This document shows, in pieces, positions 34,631 to 43,485 of a DNA stretch of 64,000 nt (its first letter is position 1; every line of letters begins with the position of its first letter). The position numbers and the translations under genes are program-made. The notes below the pieces were generated by a model. It made no database searches and was not told the origin of the DNA. It saw only the letters and a program-made list of their open reading frames with translations. The DNA lies in IMG/VR virus record IMGVR_UViG_3300009151_003179, positions 1 through 64,000 of that record. One strand, written 5' to 3'. Source of the DNA: a virus.

Positions 34631-37600
34631 TTATGCTGTTGCTTGTATCTCACCTGTGTTTAGAACACGTACCGGGATGTAAATGAATTCAGCCGCTTTT
34701 ACTGGCTCAATTGCAACGTCAACCCATAATTCGTTTCTATCAATTCTTGCTGGTGTGTTGTTTTGGTCATCACATTGTACAAGATAATCATAGATACCAC
34801 GTTTAGCTACCAAATCAACCATCAATGTTTGAACAACACCCGCAATTTGATTACGTGTTAATGCATCATTTGGCTCAAATACAAACGGTCTTGCTGCCAA
34901 TGTTAATTGACGGCGTATGTAATTGACTAATCGTGCAACGTTTGTTCTATCTAATGCACTTTGACTATTATAGCTATTCTTGTTACCATAATTCAATAAT
35001 CCTATACCAGTAAAGAATACTAGAGGATTGATGAAGTTAATATATAACACATCACGAATACCCAAACGTGTCTTGATCGCTACAAACTCACCGGTAGTAC
35101 GATCCAAGTAACCAATGTTCAATGCATTGTCAATGTTACCTCTACGTGTACCAGCTGCCGCTAACCAAGGATAAGCAATGTTATCATTACGTAAGAATGT
35201 TCGTAACATCATATGACTTGCTGGAACAACAACTTCATTACCATTCAAATCATTTGTAATTCCACTTGGATAGAATAGACCTAAATATGTATTACGTGTA
35301 ACTAATCCTGCTTCACCTGTAGATACAGCACCTGCATCGTTGTTAGCCCAGGCTTGAATTTCAGTCGCACCATCAACTAACCCTAATGGTGTATCACCGA
35401 TAATATAACCTGTCTCACCACGATCAGCATTCAATACAACCATGTTAGGTTGTAGTTCTGGATAGTTAGGTGTAGCTAATAAATTGAAGTAATTATCTTC
35501 ATCTCGTATATCCGTGTTCGTATCAATTGCTGAACGCAATGATTGAACAACCATAGCACGTTGTGCTTGACGACCCATATATGGACTACCGTCTGCTTTA
35601 TTTCCACTAACTGTTACCCATGCATCTGTTTGTGTAGGCAATGTTTCGTCTGGGAAACTTGCGTTATTAAAATAGTTTACACGGAATTGTTTAACGTTAT
35701 AACCTGAACGTCTTGTGTTAAACAACAGCATACCTTGTTGATATAGTGCTGGATTAGGAGCATCTAAATCTAAGTAGTTGCTTGTTAACAAACTTTTGAT
35801 TGTTGGTATAGGATCATCAACTGGACTTGTTGTACCATTTGTTGCCCAACGTGCATCTAAGAATGTAACACCTGTTGAACTTACTTGGTCTGTATTATTA
35901 ATCAAAATCCATTGAGCTACACCACCAACCAATTCCCAACGACTGATTACTGGATATACTTCTAAATTACTTGTATCAATCCATAAATCACCGTAACTTA
36001 GTGCATCGCCTGTACTTTGTGTAGTTGGCTTTGATGCAGATATAATCGGACCATTGATATCAGTTGTGTTTGATCCAGATGATGCTGGTGCACCAGTTGT
36101 ATCATAACTAGTATTTCTATAACCAATCCAAGCACCACCTTTTTGTACCATTATATCAACTTGGTCAACTACACTGTAGAACCAATTTGTATTATTTGCC
36201 GGTGCAACTGCAGGGGCACTATCATTACTGGTATAATAGAAATCAATCCAATTACTTAGTTGGGTTCTAAATCCAATAGCAGGTAAACCACTCTCATAAG
36301 TAACTGCGGTAACTGGGCCAGTTGCTCCTCCACCTGAAATAGTAGCAACAATCACAGTTAAATCATTAACACTAGCTACTCCACCTAAACTTGAACCAGA
36401 AACAGTAATTGTATCACCTATAGCATATCCGCTACCTCCGCTAGTTACACCATCACCATTTAAGAAATATGTACCAGGAACAGCTTTAACAGTTAATGTA
36501 GCGCCAGATCCAGATCCAGATGTAGAATTTTGCGGGGCTGTTGAGAATATAGCAAAACTATTAGGACCATACTTAACATTAGGCTGTGCATTTATTACAA
36601 AACCGGCCTCAACTATAGCTCCATTTGATACACCAATACCGTCGAATGAACTATTTACAGTGTCATCTAATATAATTTCACCACCCTCAGTATGTTCTAA
36701 TTGAATAGATCCTTCAGTTGTTACTGATGCCATTGTATAAGGAATTCCGGCTGCTGCCCAAGCTGTTACAAAATCAGTAGCATCACTATTGTCAGGAATA
36801 GTCACATTATAAGCAACACTTAAAGTAGTACTTCCGGGCACACTCACATAAACATTCATATAATATGGCCCAGCATTAAACATTGGTTCTGTATTATCAC
36901 CTACCACAATAGTAGCACCAATTGCGGCACGCTCCCAAATGTACAACGGAGAACTTGGCCATGATCCATCAAATCCATATTGTGCATATATACTGCCTGC
37001 GGGTATTGCTTTACCTCCGGTTGCATCAAGCACGTTAGTAACAGTCCAATCGCTAGTTGCTAATGTTACTGTTTTGTTAATCCAACTTGCTGTTGCTGAA
37101 TTATATCTAGACATAGAAGGTTGTAAACCATTACCAGCGGAACCTACTTTAATCCATACTGCTCCAGTTGGTTGTGGTTGAGATTGACTTGAAGTCCATA
37201 ATGGCATTTGAGCACTAGTCCCGTATTTAATAATAGGTTGATTAAATCTACTAGCTACAATACCCAAGTCAGACAATACACCATCAGTTGATGAAAGGGT
37301 AATATAAGGTGAACTTGATGGTAAGAATTGATTTGAAAATATGCATAATTTACCATCACGTACTTCGGATGATAAAGAAGTCCAACCTAAATCATTAATT
37401 GCAGTAGCAACACCTTCAACTGTGGCATCTGCCGGAACAGTAATTGTTGCTGTATATAATCCACTCATGCTAATATTAAAAGTGTCACCGACACTTAATG
37501 AAGGGTTAGAATTTGAACCTTGAACACACGGAGTATCTAATCTCCAACCAGTTGTTCCTAACGAAACCCATTCATTTAATGTTGTTTTATAGAAATACGT

Positions 37601-38206
37601 TTTATTATTAAGGTCGTTTGGTGCACCATCGACAGCCATTGCATTTACTGCATAATCACCAATATGTCCTATACTATTTAATGGTATTCCATAAGCTAAA
37701 TCCATAGAATCAGTAATAACTATAGGTTGCTGTAATACAAATCTACCAGTAGTTGCATTAAATTCATATATTCCCCATGTGCTTGTTGTAGTATCTAACC
37801 AATATGTTCCATTGTCTGGATTACCAACTGGACGACCTGTTTGACCAACTAGACTAGCTAGGTCAATCTCACAACGTAGTACGTAGCAACGATTTGTAAC
37901 TCCTAGTAATGAATAAGCGGCTAACAAACCATATTCGTTAAGTTCATATCCTTGAATAGGTGTACCATTTGTCGTTGTATAGAAGAACGGTGTACCATAT
38001 AAGTTTACTAAATCACGTTGACTTGTTACTTGATATAATTTATTTGCATTAGCGGCTGTAGTTGCTACTGCTACCCCTGTTCCAGTTGCATTTGCTTTAT
38101 TTTGAGCAGTTGCTAATAGAACTATTGGGACTGAATTGGTTGGGGCTGGTAAATATTGACTTTCATCAGTAATCGTTACCTGTACGCCAGGAGAAGTTAA
38201 TGCCAT
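34631..38206 (-). CDS. gp18: Tail sheath protein (gp18), enlarged
   Basis: 1191 aa, far longer than T4 gp18 (about 660). The N-terminus LTSPGVQVTITDESQYLPAPTNSVPIVLLATAQNK and the C-terminal ~350 residues (VASHMMLRTFLRNDN, YLDRTTGEFVAIKTRLGIRDVLYINFINPLVFFTGIGLLNYGNK, EPNDALTRNQIAGVVQTLMVDLVAKRG, WVDVAIEPVKAAEFIYIPV) are typical contractile-sheath core. The middle holds large beta-rich insertions (~160-750), including a GSGSGATLTVKAVPG...GDTITVSGSSLGG module, likely exposed on the sheath surface. AGGAAAA ribosome site. Confidence 0.95.
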   Translation of the reverse strand: MALTSPGVQVTITDESQYLPAPTNSVPIVLLATAQNKANATGTGVAVATTAANANKLYQVTSQRDLVNLYGTPFFYTTTNGTPIQGYELNEYGLLAAYSLLGVTNRCYVLRCEIDLASLVGQTGRPVGNPDNGTYWLDTTTSTWGIYEFNATTGRFVLQQPIVITDSMDLAYGIPLNSIGHIGDYAVNAMAVDGAPNDLNNKTYFYKTTLNEWVSLGTTGWRLDTPCVQGSNSNPSLSVGDTFNISMSGLYTATITVPADATVEGVATAINDLGWTSLSSEVRDGKLCIFSNQFLPSSSPYITLSSTDGVLSDLGIVASRFNQPIIKYGTSAQMPLWTSSQSQPQPTGAVWIKVGSAGNGLQPSMSRYNSATASWINKTVTLATSDWTVTNVLDATGGKAIPAGSIYAQYGFDGSWPSSPLYIWERAAIGATIVVGDNTEPMFNAGPYYMNVYVSVPGSTTLSVAYNVTIPDNSDATDFVTAWAAAGIPYTMASVTTEGSIQLEHTEGGEIILDDTVNSSFDGIGVSNGAIVEAGFVINAQPNVKYGPNSFAIFSTAPQNSTSGSGSGATLTVKAVPGTYFLNGDGVTSGGSGYAIGDTITVSGSSLGGVASVNDLTVIVATISGGGATGPVTAVTYESGLPAIGFRTQLSNWIDFYYTSNDSAPAVAPANNTNWFYSVVDQVDIMVQKGGAWIGYRNTSYDTTGAPASSGSNTTDINGPIISASKPTTQSTGDALSYGDLWIDTSNLEVYPVISRWELVGGVAQWILINNTDQVSSTGVTFLDARWATNGTTSPVDDPIPTIKSLLTSNYLDLDAPNPALYQQGMLLFNTRRSGYNVKQFRVNYFNNASFPDETLPTQTDAWVTVSGNKADGSPYMGRQAQRAMVVQSLRSAIDTNTDIRDEDNYFNLLATPNYPELQPNMVVLNADRGETGYIIGDTPLGLVDGATEIQAWANNDAGAVSTGEAGLVTRNTYLGLFYPSGITNDLNGNEVVVPASHMMLRTFLRNDNIAYPWLAAAGTRRGNIDNALNIGYLDRTTGEFVAIKTRLGIRDVLYINFINPLVFFTGIGLLNYGNKNSYNSQSALDRTNVARLVNYIRRQLTLAARPFVFEPNDALTRNQIAGVVQTLMVDLVAKRGIYDYLVQCDDQNNTPARIDRNELWVDVAIEPVKAAEFIYIPVRVLNTGEIQATA

Positions 38207-38259
38207 TTTATTTTTCCTTTATGTAAAATTATGAGGTTTACTACCTTTTTGCATACTAT

Positions 38260-38267
38260 TATTTATC
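38260..38267 (-). promoter_or_regulatory. Late promoter upstream of gp18
   Basis: GATAAATAAT on the minus strand, 53 nt before the ATG at 38206; long leader with AGGAAAA near its end. Confidence 0.65.
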
Positions 38268-38322
38268 TAATATCTTTAAAAAAACATAACTACTATGCTG
38301 TTTTGTGCCTTCGAAGGTTCCT

Positions 38323-38330
38323 GATAAATA
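38323..38330 (+). promoter_or_regulatory. Late promoter, leaderless arrangement
   Basis: GATAAATA, TATC, ATG (38335) on the plus strand. Confidence 0.75.
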
Positions 38331-38334
38331 TATC

Positions 38335-38682
38335 ATGCTTAGACCTATATGCAAAACATGCGGAAAGAATCACTGTGCTGTGAATTATATCCGTGAGGGT
38401 ATTACACACTATCGCAGTGGATGTGATGAATGTGGACGTAAGAAAAAGAAGTTAAAGCCTAGAAAGGCTAACTGGACTAAGAGTGGTTATAAGAAAAAAG
38501 CCACATGTGATTTGTGTGGCTTTAAGAGTTTGTTTCCTGCGCAAATGACAGTATATCACATTGACGGTAATTTAGAGAATATTGCTCTTACTAATTTACG
38601 AACTGTTTGCTTATGCTGTATTGAGGTTGTTAAACGCAAGGAAGTAACTTGGCGTCGAGGTGATTTACAGGTTGACCACTGA
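38335..38682 (+). CDS. HNH-like zinc-binding protein conserved in T4-like phages
   Basis: 115 aa from the ATG at 38335, chosen because it lies 4 nt after a late-promoter box. Zinc-finger-like Cys pairs (ICKTCGKNHC, CDECGRKKKK, CDLCGF, CLCC) surround a VYHIDGNLENIALTNLRTVC segment that resembles the core of HNH endonucleases. I recall close relatives in cyanophages with no fixed function. Its 3' end overlaps the converging dNMP kinase gene by 18 nt. Unlike a homing enzyme it is small and appears in a fixed setting. Confidence 0.75.
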   Translation: MLRPICKTCGKNHCAVNYIREGITHYRSGCDECGRKKKKLKPRKANWTKSGYKKKATCDLCGFKSLFPAQMTVYHIDGNLENIALTNLRTVCLCCIEVVKRKEVTWRRGDLQVDH

Positions 38683-39306
38683 GTTGACTTGTTTATGCAG
38701 TTCATCTATTGAACCATTGTTGTCGATATAATAATCATATAACAATCCTACACTACTATACTCACTAGCATGAACACTATAGTTACCTAATTCTACCATA
38801 GCTTTTAGTCTTTGTTCGCTACCTTCAGGTTCATTGTTATAGTCTACTGCCGAACTATACCAAACTGGACGTTCACCCCTGCTTACACGCATTGTAATGC
38901 CGCCTACACTTTTAATAGAATTAACTTCATTAACAAAACGACAATCTGTAATAACAATGTTTTCATCAGTCTGGCGTAACTTATTCTCTACACTTGCTAC
39001 CCAAATATCAGTATGAAAGTTATTACGACACACTTCTGTTCCCCAGTATTGTAATACCCATCTTGGAGTAATATTCATACCCAATCGTTCACTCCACCAT
39101 TCATCACGTTGTTCGCGCCAAGCTCTACTGGTTTTAGTTGAACCCTCTAGATATTCTCTATTCCAACCAAAGACGGCTGCTACAGCGTCTTTTAAACTTG
39201 CCGCAAAACTAACACGCTTGAACCCGTGAAATGTGCAAAGATAGTCAGCAATCGTATCTTTCCCGCTCGAAATTAGCCCGGTTACACCAATAATTTTATT
39301 TTTCAT
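38665..39306 (-). CDS. gp1: Deoxynucleoside monophosphate kinase (gp1-like)
   Basis: 213 aa. P-loop GVTGLISSGKDTIADYLC at the N-terminus, FAASLKDAVAAVFGW, EVCRNNFHTDIWV and VITDCRFVNEVNSI match T4 gene 1 dNMP kinase, which phosphorylates dGMP, dTMP and modified dCMP for phage DNA synthesis. The ATG lies 6 nt after a near-consensus -10 box, so early leaderless expression is expected, unlike the late genes on either side. Confidence 0.9.
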   Translation of the reverse strand: MKNKIIGVTGLISSGKDTIADYLCTFHGFKRVSFAASLKDAVAAVFGWNREYLEGSTKTSRAWREQRDEWWSERLGMNITPRWVLQYWGTEVCRNNFHTDIWVASVENKLRQTDENIVITDCRFVNEVNSIKSVGGITMRVSRGERPVWYSSAVDYNNEPEGSEQRLKAMVELGNYSVHASEYSSVGLLYDYYIDNNGSIDELHKQVNSVVNL

Positions 39307-39312
39307 AAACTA

Positions 39313-39341
39313 AGTTTATCACATACTAATAGTAAAGTCAA
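39313..39341 (-). promoter_or_regulatory. Sigma70-like promoter of dNMP kinase, leaderless
   Basis: TTGACT, 17-nt spacer, TAAACT, then TAGTTT and the ATG at 39306. Confidence 0.75.
39324..39334 (-). promoter_or_regulatory. Palindrome in the dNMP kinase promoter spacer
   Basis: TACTA-T-TAGTA, a perfect 11-bp palindrome between -35 and -10. Short and A/T-rich, so chance is possible. Confidence 0.35.
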
Positions 39342-40174
39342 TTAGTATTTGCCCTATTATAATCCTCAAACAATTCTTCTATTGTTTTGTGACACTTAGC
39401 ACCCTTACTTGAATTTTCTATTTTTGGAATTAATCTTAGATTAGTCCAATGACCAATAACTTCTACAGAGATATTATTTTTGAATCCCTCGCTGATACTA
39501 TAAATGTGGTCTAAATGTAATTGATTACTTCTTTCTAATTTATTTGGATTGATATCATAAAAATGTTCATACCAGTTTTTATTAGTAATCAATTTGACAG
39601 CGTTGTAATATTCTTCTACTAGAGTTCTATCTTTGGGATTGAGTGATTGCCATTCTTTGTTTCTATCTGAAAGTTTTTGTTTGATAGTAGGATGTTTGGA
39701 TGGATTATCAACTCCGTACTTTTCCATCCAAGTTTTTCTTGCCGCCGCAAGGCTGGCTTTGTAGTCTCTATTGCGTTCATTCCATGGTTTATGATTACCT
39801 TCAATAAATCCAATTGAGAATTTTTTATTTGCTTGCATAGACTTATCGGGATCTTTTTGCCTCCAGTGATTCCCGGTAGTTGCTTTACTAACTATTTCTC
39901 CTATTGCAGTATTTTTTATAGCTACAGATGAAAATTTGCGATAGGCTTTTTCATTCCATCTTAGAGGTTTTGCAGTAATCGGGCACACCTCAATAGAATA
40001 TCGTTCGTTAAGTATATGCCATACTCGTTGTTTTGGTTTAGCATTAGGTGGTAGGAACGATGTAGCCTCTAAAATGTCAGACCATAATTCAGGGTGGGTT
40101 TTACTCAAATATCTGGTTACAGATTTATTACAACTTGTATCTTCAGCAATAATGGTTGCAAGTATGTTTCTCAT
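39338..40174 (-). CDS. HNH homing endonuclease-like protein
   Basis: 278 aa. The C-terminal part holds an HNH core: LHLDHIYSISEGF (from residue 219) and NLRLIPKIENSSKGAK (from 245). The middle (WMEKYGVDNPSKHPTIKQKL) is a NUMOD-like DNA-contact motif common in phage homing enzymes, and the N-terminus (RYLSKTHPELWSDIL) may also bind DNA. It is a free-standing gene between dNMP kinase and gp13, not inside an intron as far as can be seen. Its own leaderless late promoter is present. Stop codon overlaps the -35 region of the dNMP kinase promoter. Confidence 0.8.
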   Translation of the reverse strand: MRNILATIIAEDTSCNKSVTRYLSKTHPELWSDILEATSFLPPNAKPKQRVWHILNERYSIEVCPITAKPLRWNEKAYRKFSSVAIKNTAIGEIVSKATTGNHWRQKDPDKSMQANKKFSIGFIEGNHKPWNERNRDYKASLAAARKTWMEKYGVDNPSKHPTIKQKLSDRNKEWQSLNPKDRTLVEEYYNAVKLITNKNWYEHFYDINPNKLERSNQLHLDHIYSISEGFKNNISVEVIGHWTNLRLIPKIENSSKGAKCHKTIEELFEDYNRANTN

Positions 40175-40179
40175 ACTTG

Positions 40180-40187
40180 TATTTATG
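40180..40187 (-). promoter_or_regulatory. Late promoter, leaderless arrangement
   Basis: CATAAATA, CAAGT, ATG (40174). Confidence 0.65.
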
Positions 40188-40212
40188 CCTTATCCTTATA
40201 CTCATGTAAGAA

Positions 40213-41010
40213 TTAACCGGTGACCCAGGTCAGGGGTTGCGAATAGTCCACATATCGTTTCAACTCATCAATAAGTTGTTCCATTGCGGCTTTGCCTTCA
40301 GCTTTCATGGCTGTGCCGTTTAATGTTGTACCACCACCTGGGCCTGCAATAGTTCCAAACTTCTCACGTGCTTCACCAATGGTCAGTTTAAGATTAGCTA
40401 ATATAAAGTCACCAATCCATACACCAGCACCCGGGTCTTGTAGTAATACTTCTTCTGGTCTTTGAACGTCTGCCCAAATAAGAACACGCTCACCACTACC
40501 TTTTGGATCACGCACAATACGTATAACTTTTGTTACTGGATCAAATGTGTAGATTACATATCCACCAAACATACGTGCGGCTAGTTCAACATAACCAGCA
40601 TAGAAGTCATATGTTGCCATACCACCTGCATAGTTATAGTTGAGTAAATAAGTGTTTAATATAGCACTACTGAATGGATCAAAACTACTAGAACTTGGAC
40701 CAGTTTCTAATCCAACTGTTCTGCGATAGATACAACGAACATTGATAAACTCTTGTGGAAGTGTGTAAATATCAACATTTTTTACAATCGTCATTAGTGT
40801 GTATGATTCTGCCGTAGCATTTTGCGCTCTTTGACGATATACTTTAATTGCGTAGTTATATGCCGCTTCGTAGTGTTGAGGATCTAACTCTAGGTCAATG
40901 ATGCCATCACCCAATCTATAACGTAGATTACTGAATAATGCTTGTTTTAATTCATCCAGTGTTAGTCCAGATGGTGTAGAAAGCGGGTTAGCTGTTGCAG
41001 ATATAGTCAT
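40213..41010 (-). CDS. gp13: Neck protein (gp13)
   Basis: 265 aa. LDELKQALFSNLRYRLGDGIIDLELDPQHYEAAYNYAIKVYRQRAQNATAESY, then YTLPQEFINVRCIYRRTVG and near the end AEGKAAMEQLIDELKRYVDYSQPLTWVTG parallel T4 gp13 (309 aa), which begins with [21 protein letters not shown] and ends in PPFGILVG. Gp13 joins the filled head to the tail. AGGAAA ribosome site and a late promoter at 41029. In T4 it is next to gp14; here gp14 and gp15 are 3.7 kb away on the other strand. Confidence 0.8.
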   Translation of the reverse strand: MTISATANPLSTPSGLTLDELKQALFSNLRYRLGDGIIDLELDPQHYEAAYNYAIKVYRQRAQNATAESYTLMTIVKNVDIYTLPQEFINVRCIYRRTVGLETGPSSSSFDPFSSAILNTYLLNYNYAGGMATYDFYAGYVELAARMFGGYVIYTFDPVTKVIRIVRDPKGSGERVLIWADVQRPEEVLLQDPGAGVWIGDFILANLKLTIGEAREKFGTIAGPGGGTTLNGTAMKAEGKAAMEQLIDELKRYVDYSQPLTWVTG

Positions 41011-41028
41011 GGTAGTTTCCTGATATTG

Positions 41029-41036
41029 TATTTATC
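41029..41036 (-). promoter_or_regulatory. T4-type late promoter of gp13
   Basis: GATAAATACA, 18 nt before the ATG at 41010, followed by AGGAAA. Confidence 0.8.
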
Positions 41037-41060
41037 AGGAAACTATAGTCTTATAACCTA

Positions 41061-42014
41061 TTAGGCGTAACCATACCCTGCGGCGCCTAGATAACTACTA
41101 GCAGTACCAACTCCTGTGGTATTTGTGGCAACAACACCTGCATTACTTACTAAATTGGTTATTGATGTTGCTGATCCGGTATCTCCATATCCAAATATAG
41201 CTTTATCAGCACCATAAATTGCGGCTGCTAGACCGGTTCTGGCAGTACCAACACCTGTAGTGTCACTGGCAATAGTACCGGTATTACTTACTAGATTAGT
41301 TATTGCAGTAACTCCAATAGTACCACCATATCCATATCCAAATATAGCTGTATCAGTACCGTAGCCGGTTGCCGCCATATAACCTCTAGCAGTACCAACA
41401 CAAGTAGTATTACTAGCAACTACTCCCGTATTGCTTACTAAGTTGATCGTTGACACTTGTGTACCACTGGAATTTTCACCAAATGCAAACATAGCTTTAT
41501 CTGTTCCATATCCTACCGCCGCAATTTGATTCCTAGCAGTACCGGAACTCCCTACATCAGTAGCAACTACGCCCGTATTTGACACTAAGTTAGTCATCGA
41601 TGCTCGGCTAGAATTATTAATCCATCCAAATCCAAATATAGCTTTATCTGTTCCATAACTTGCGGCTGCTAATCCATTTCTAGCAGTGCCTACACCAGTA
41701 GTATCTGTAGCAACTACACCAGTATTTGATACTAGATTAGTTACTGCTGTTACAGCCACTGCTGGATAAACTGATCCAACATCACCGTATCCAAATATAC
41801 CTTTGTCAGTACCATAAGTAGCGGCGGCTAAACTATTTCTAGCAGTGCCTACACCAGTAGTATCTGTAGCAACTACACCAGTATTTGATACTAGATTGGT
41901 CATTGATACTAAAGTAGTTGAATAACCATATCCAAATATTGCCTTGCTTGAGGGGGGAGGTTGCTTTGTTACACTTACCCCGGCTCCAAATGAAATTCCT
42001 GCTCCAATATCCAT
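41061..42014 (-). CDS. Six-repeat propeller-like protein A
   Basis: 317 aa. After a short leader (MDIGAGISFGAGVSVT) come six ~48-residue repeats, each DKAIFGYG, a variable stretch of ~8-16 residues, then TNLVSNTGVVATDTTGVGTAR and LAAAxYG. Six similar blades with Gly-rich turns suggest a kelch/RCC1-like beta propeller or a similar beta structure. The framework is almost constant, while the stretch after FGYG differs in each repeat. Same architecture as the neighbour at 42066, from which it arose by duplication. Late promoter; probable surface-exposed virion protein. Confidence 0.75.
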   Translation of the reverse strand: MDIGAGISFGAGVSVTKQPPPSSKAIFGYGYSTTLVSMTNLVSNTGVVATDTTGVGTARNSLAAATYGTDKGIFGYGDVGSVYPAVAVTAVTNLVSNTGVVATDTTGVGTARNGLAAASYGTDKAIFGFGWINNSSRASMTNLVSNTGVVATDVGSSGTARNQIAAVGYGTDKAMFAFGENSSGTQVSTINLVSNTGVVASNTTCVGTARGYMAATGYGTDTAIFGYGYGGTIGVTAITNLVSNTGTIASDTTGVGTARTGLAAAIYGADKAIFGYGDTGSATSITNLVSNAGVVATNTTGVGTASSYLGAAGYGYA

Positions 42015-42033
42015 AATATATCTTCCTTTATAT

Positions 42034-42041
42034 TATTTATC
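42034..42041 (-). promoter_or_regulatory. T4-type late promoter (duplicated copy)
   Basis: GATAAATAAT, 19 nt before the ATG at 42014; AAGGAA lies between. Same leader as that at 43030. Confidence 0.75.
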
Positions 42042-42065
42042 AGGAAACTATAGTGTTGTAACCTA

Positions 42066-43010
42066 TTACACGGAACCATAACTTGCGGATGCGAGCCAAC
42101 CTCTGGTAGTACCTACACCTGTAGTATCGGTAGCTACAACTCCTGTGTTTGATACTAGGTTGGTCATTGATAACTTAGTATTGGTAACATTTTGACCATA
42201 TCCAAATATAGCCTTATCGGTACCATAACCTGCGGCTGCTAATGAATATCTAGCAGTGCCAACACCGGTAGTATCACTAGCAATAGTACCTGTATTACTT
42301 ACTAGATTAGTTATTGCTGTTACATCCCCGGATACTGTACCAAAACCAAATCCAAAAATAGCTTTATCAGTGCCGTAGCCTGCGGCTGCTAATGCATACC
42401 TACTAGTACCGACACCTATCACATCATTACCAACTACACCTGTATTTGAAACTAGATTGGTGATTGAGTTTGGACCACCACCTGTTCCATATGAAAAAAT
42501 AGCTTTATCAGTACCGTATCCTGCGGCTGCTAACGCATATCTAGCAGTGCCAACACCTGTTACATCATTACCAACTACACCTGTATTTGAAACTAGGTTA
42601 GTTAGTGAATAAGTTGTTGCTCCGATTCCATATCCAAATATAGCTTTATCAGTTCCATAGCCTGCGGCTGCTAACGAATATCTAGCAGTGCCAACACCCG
42701 TAGTATCTGTAGCAACTACACCTGCATTTGATACTAGATTGGTCACCGATACTGCCGCAAATGACCCATCTCGCCCAAATCCAAATATAGCTTTATCAGT
42801 ACCATAACCTGCGGCTGCAAGTTGTTGTCTAGCAGTGCCAACACCCGTAGTATCTGTAGCAACTACACCTGTGTTTGATACTAAGTTAGTTATCGAAATT
42901 TGTGTACCGGAATTATTAGTACCATATCCAAAAATTGCTTTATATGAGGGTGGGGGTTGTGGAGTTACACTTACTCCACCGCCAAATGAAATTCCTGCTC
43001 CAATATCCAT
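42066..43010 (-). CDS. Six-repeat propeller-like protein B
   Basis: 314 aa, paralogue of the 41061 protein: leader MDIGAGISFGGGVSVT, then six repeats of the form TDKAIFGYG-(variable)-TNLVSNTGVVATDTTGVGTARYSLAAAGYG. Two repeats use VVGNDVTGVGTAR instead. The variable slot again differs in every repeat. Upstream sequence (about 30 nt before the ATG plus the first codons) is identical to that of its twin. Likely a virion or fibre-tip protein; ligand unknown. Confidence 0.75.
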   Translation of the reverse strand: MDIGAGISFGGGVSVTPQPPPSYKAIFGYGTNNSGTQISITNLVSNTGVVATDTTGVGTARQQLAAAGYGTDKAIFGFGRDGSFAAVSVTNLVSNAGVVATDTTGVGTARYSLAAAGYGTDKAIFGYGIGATTYSLTNLVSNTGVVGNDVTGVGTARYALAAAGYGTDKAIFSYGTGGGPNSITNLVSNTGVVGNDVIGVGTSRYALAAAGYGTDKAIFGFGFGTVSGDVTAITNLVSNTGTIASDTTGVGTARYSLAAAGYGTDKAIFGYGQNVTNTKLSMTNLVSNTGVVATDTTGVGTTRGWLASASYGSV

Positions 43011-43029
43011 AATATATCTTCCTTTATAT

Positions 43030-43037
43030 TATTTATC
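43030..43037 (-). promoter_or_regulatory. T4-type late promoter (duplicated copy)
   Basis: GATAAATAAT, 19 nt before the ATG at 43010; overlaps the stop codon of the MazG gene. Confidence 0.75.
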
Positions 43038-43485
43038 AGAGATCGCCCTCTTTTCGATTTTCACTATAAAATGCGTCAAAACTGCCACCGGGATAGCGAC
43101 TTTCTAACTTCTTAACATTCTCAGCAATCACTTCATTTGGATCTAAATTCAATGCTCTACAAGCATTAATCCAATACCAAATTACATCTCCTAACTCACG
43201 TTTCATATGATAAACATTCTCATCTGTTAGTGCTTTTCCCTGAAAGAAAATCTTTTTGGGAATCTCAATAAACTCTCCAGACTCTGCGGCTAAACCCAAA
43301 CAAGCGGTTAACAATAATGGAATATTAACATCTGGACCATGCTTTGTTAATCCATCATTTAAATCTATTTCACAATTACTATCTAATCGGTCTAGAGTGT
43401 CCATAAATGTAGTCAAGTCATTACTTGGTTTACTTGTTACAGCCTTTACAAATTCACTATATTTGTTTAAATCAATGTTACTCAT
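43036..43485 (-). CDS. mazG: MazG-like nucleotide pyrophosphohydrolase
   Basis: 149 aa. The all-alpha NTP pyrophosphatase signature is present: LGLAAESGEFIEIPKKI (ExxE) and MKRELGDVIWYWINACRAL (ExxD). Single-domain MazG proteins are common in aquatic T4-like phages and may act on nucleotides such as dCTP/dGTP or alarmones; the true substrate is debated. Its ATG overlaps the stop of the upstream gene (TAATG). Confidence 0.88.
   Translation of the reverse strand: MSNIDLNKYSEFVKAVTSKPSNDLTTFMDTLDRLDSNCEIDLNDGLTKHGPDVNIPLLLTACLGLAAESGEFIEIPKKIFFQGKALTDENVYHMKRELGDVIWYWINACRALNLDPNEVIAENVKKLESRYPGGSFDAFYSENRKEGDL

Larger units (their letters stand above)
41984..43039. repeat. Duplicated leader and 5' gene segment of the twin propeller genes
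   Basis: The stretch 41984-42043 recurs almost exactly at 42980-43039: first codons, AAGGAA site and GATAAATA box. A second shared block, containing CAGGAAACTATAG and CTATTA, lies at 41035-41062 and 42041-42066, just 3' of the genes. The duplication unit is therefore gene plus flanks. Confidence 0.85.

Noticed and set aside
38305-38334. GTG start ten codons upstream for the HNH-like gene
   Set aside because: It would span the late-promoter box; the ATG at 38335 fits the leaderless pattern and family N-terminus.
41061-43010. Diversity-generating retroelement targets
   Set aside because: The variable slots suggest it, but no reverse transcriptase or template repeat was seen in this window, and variation is between repeats, not adenine-specific as far as visible.
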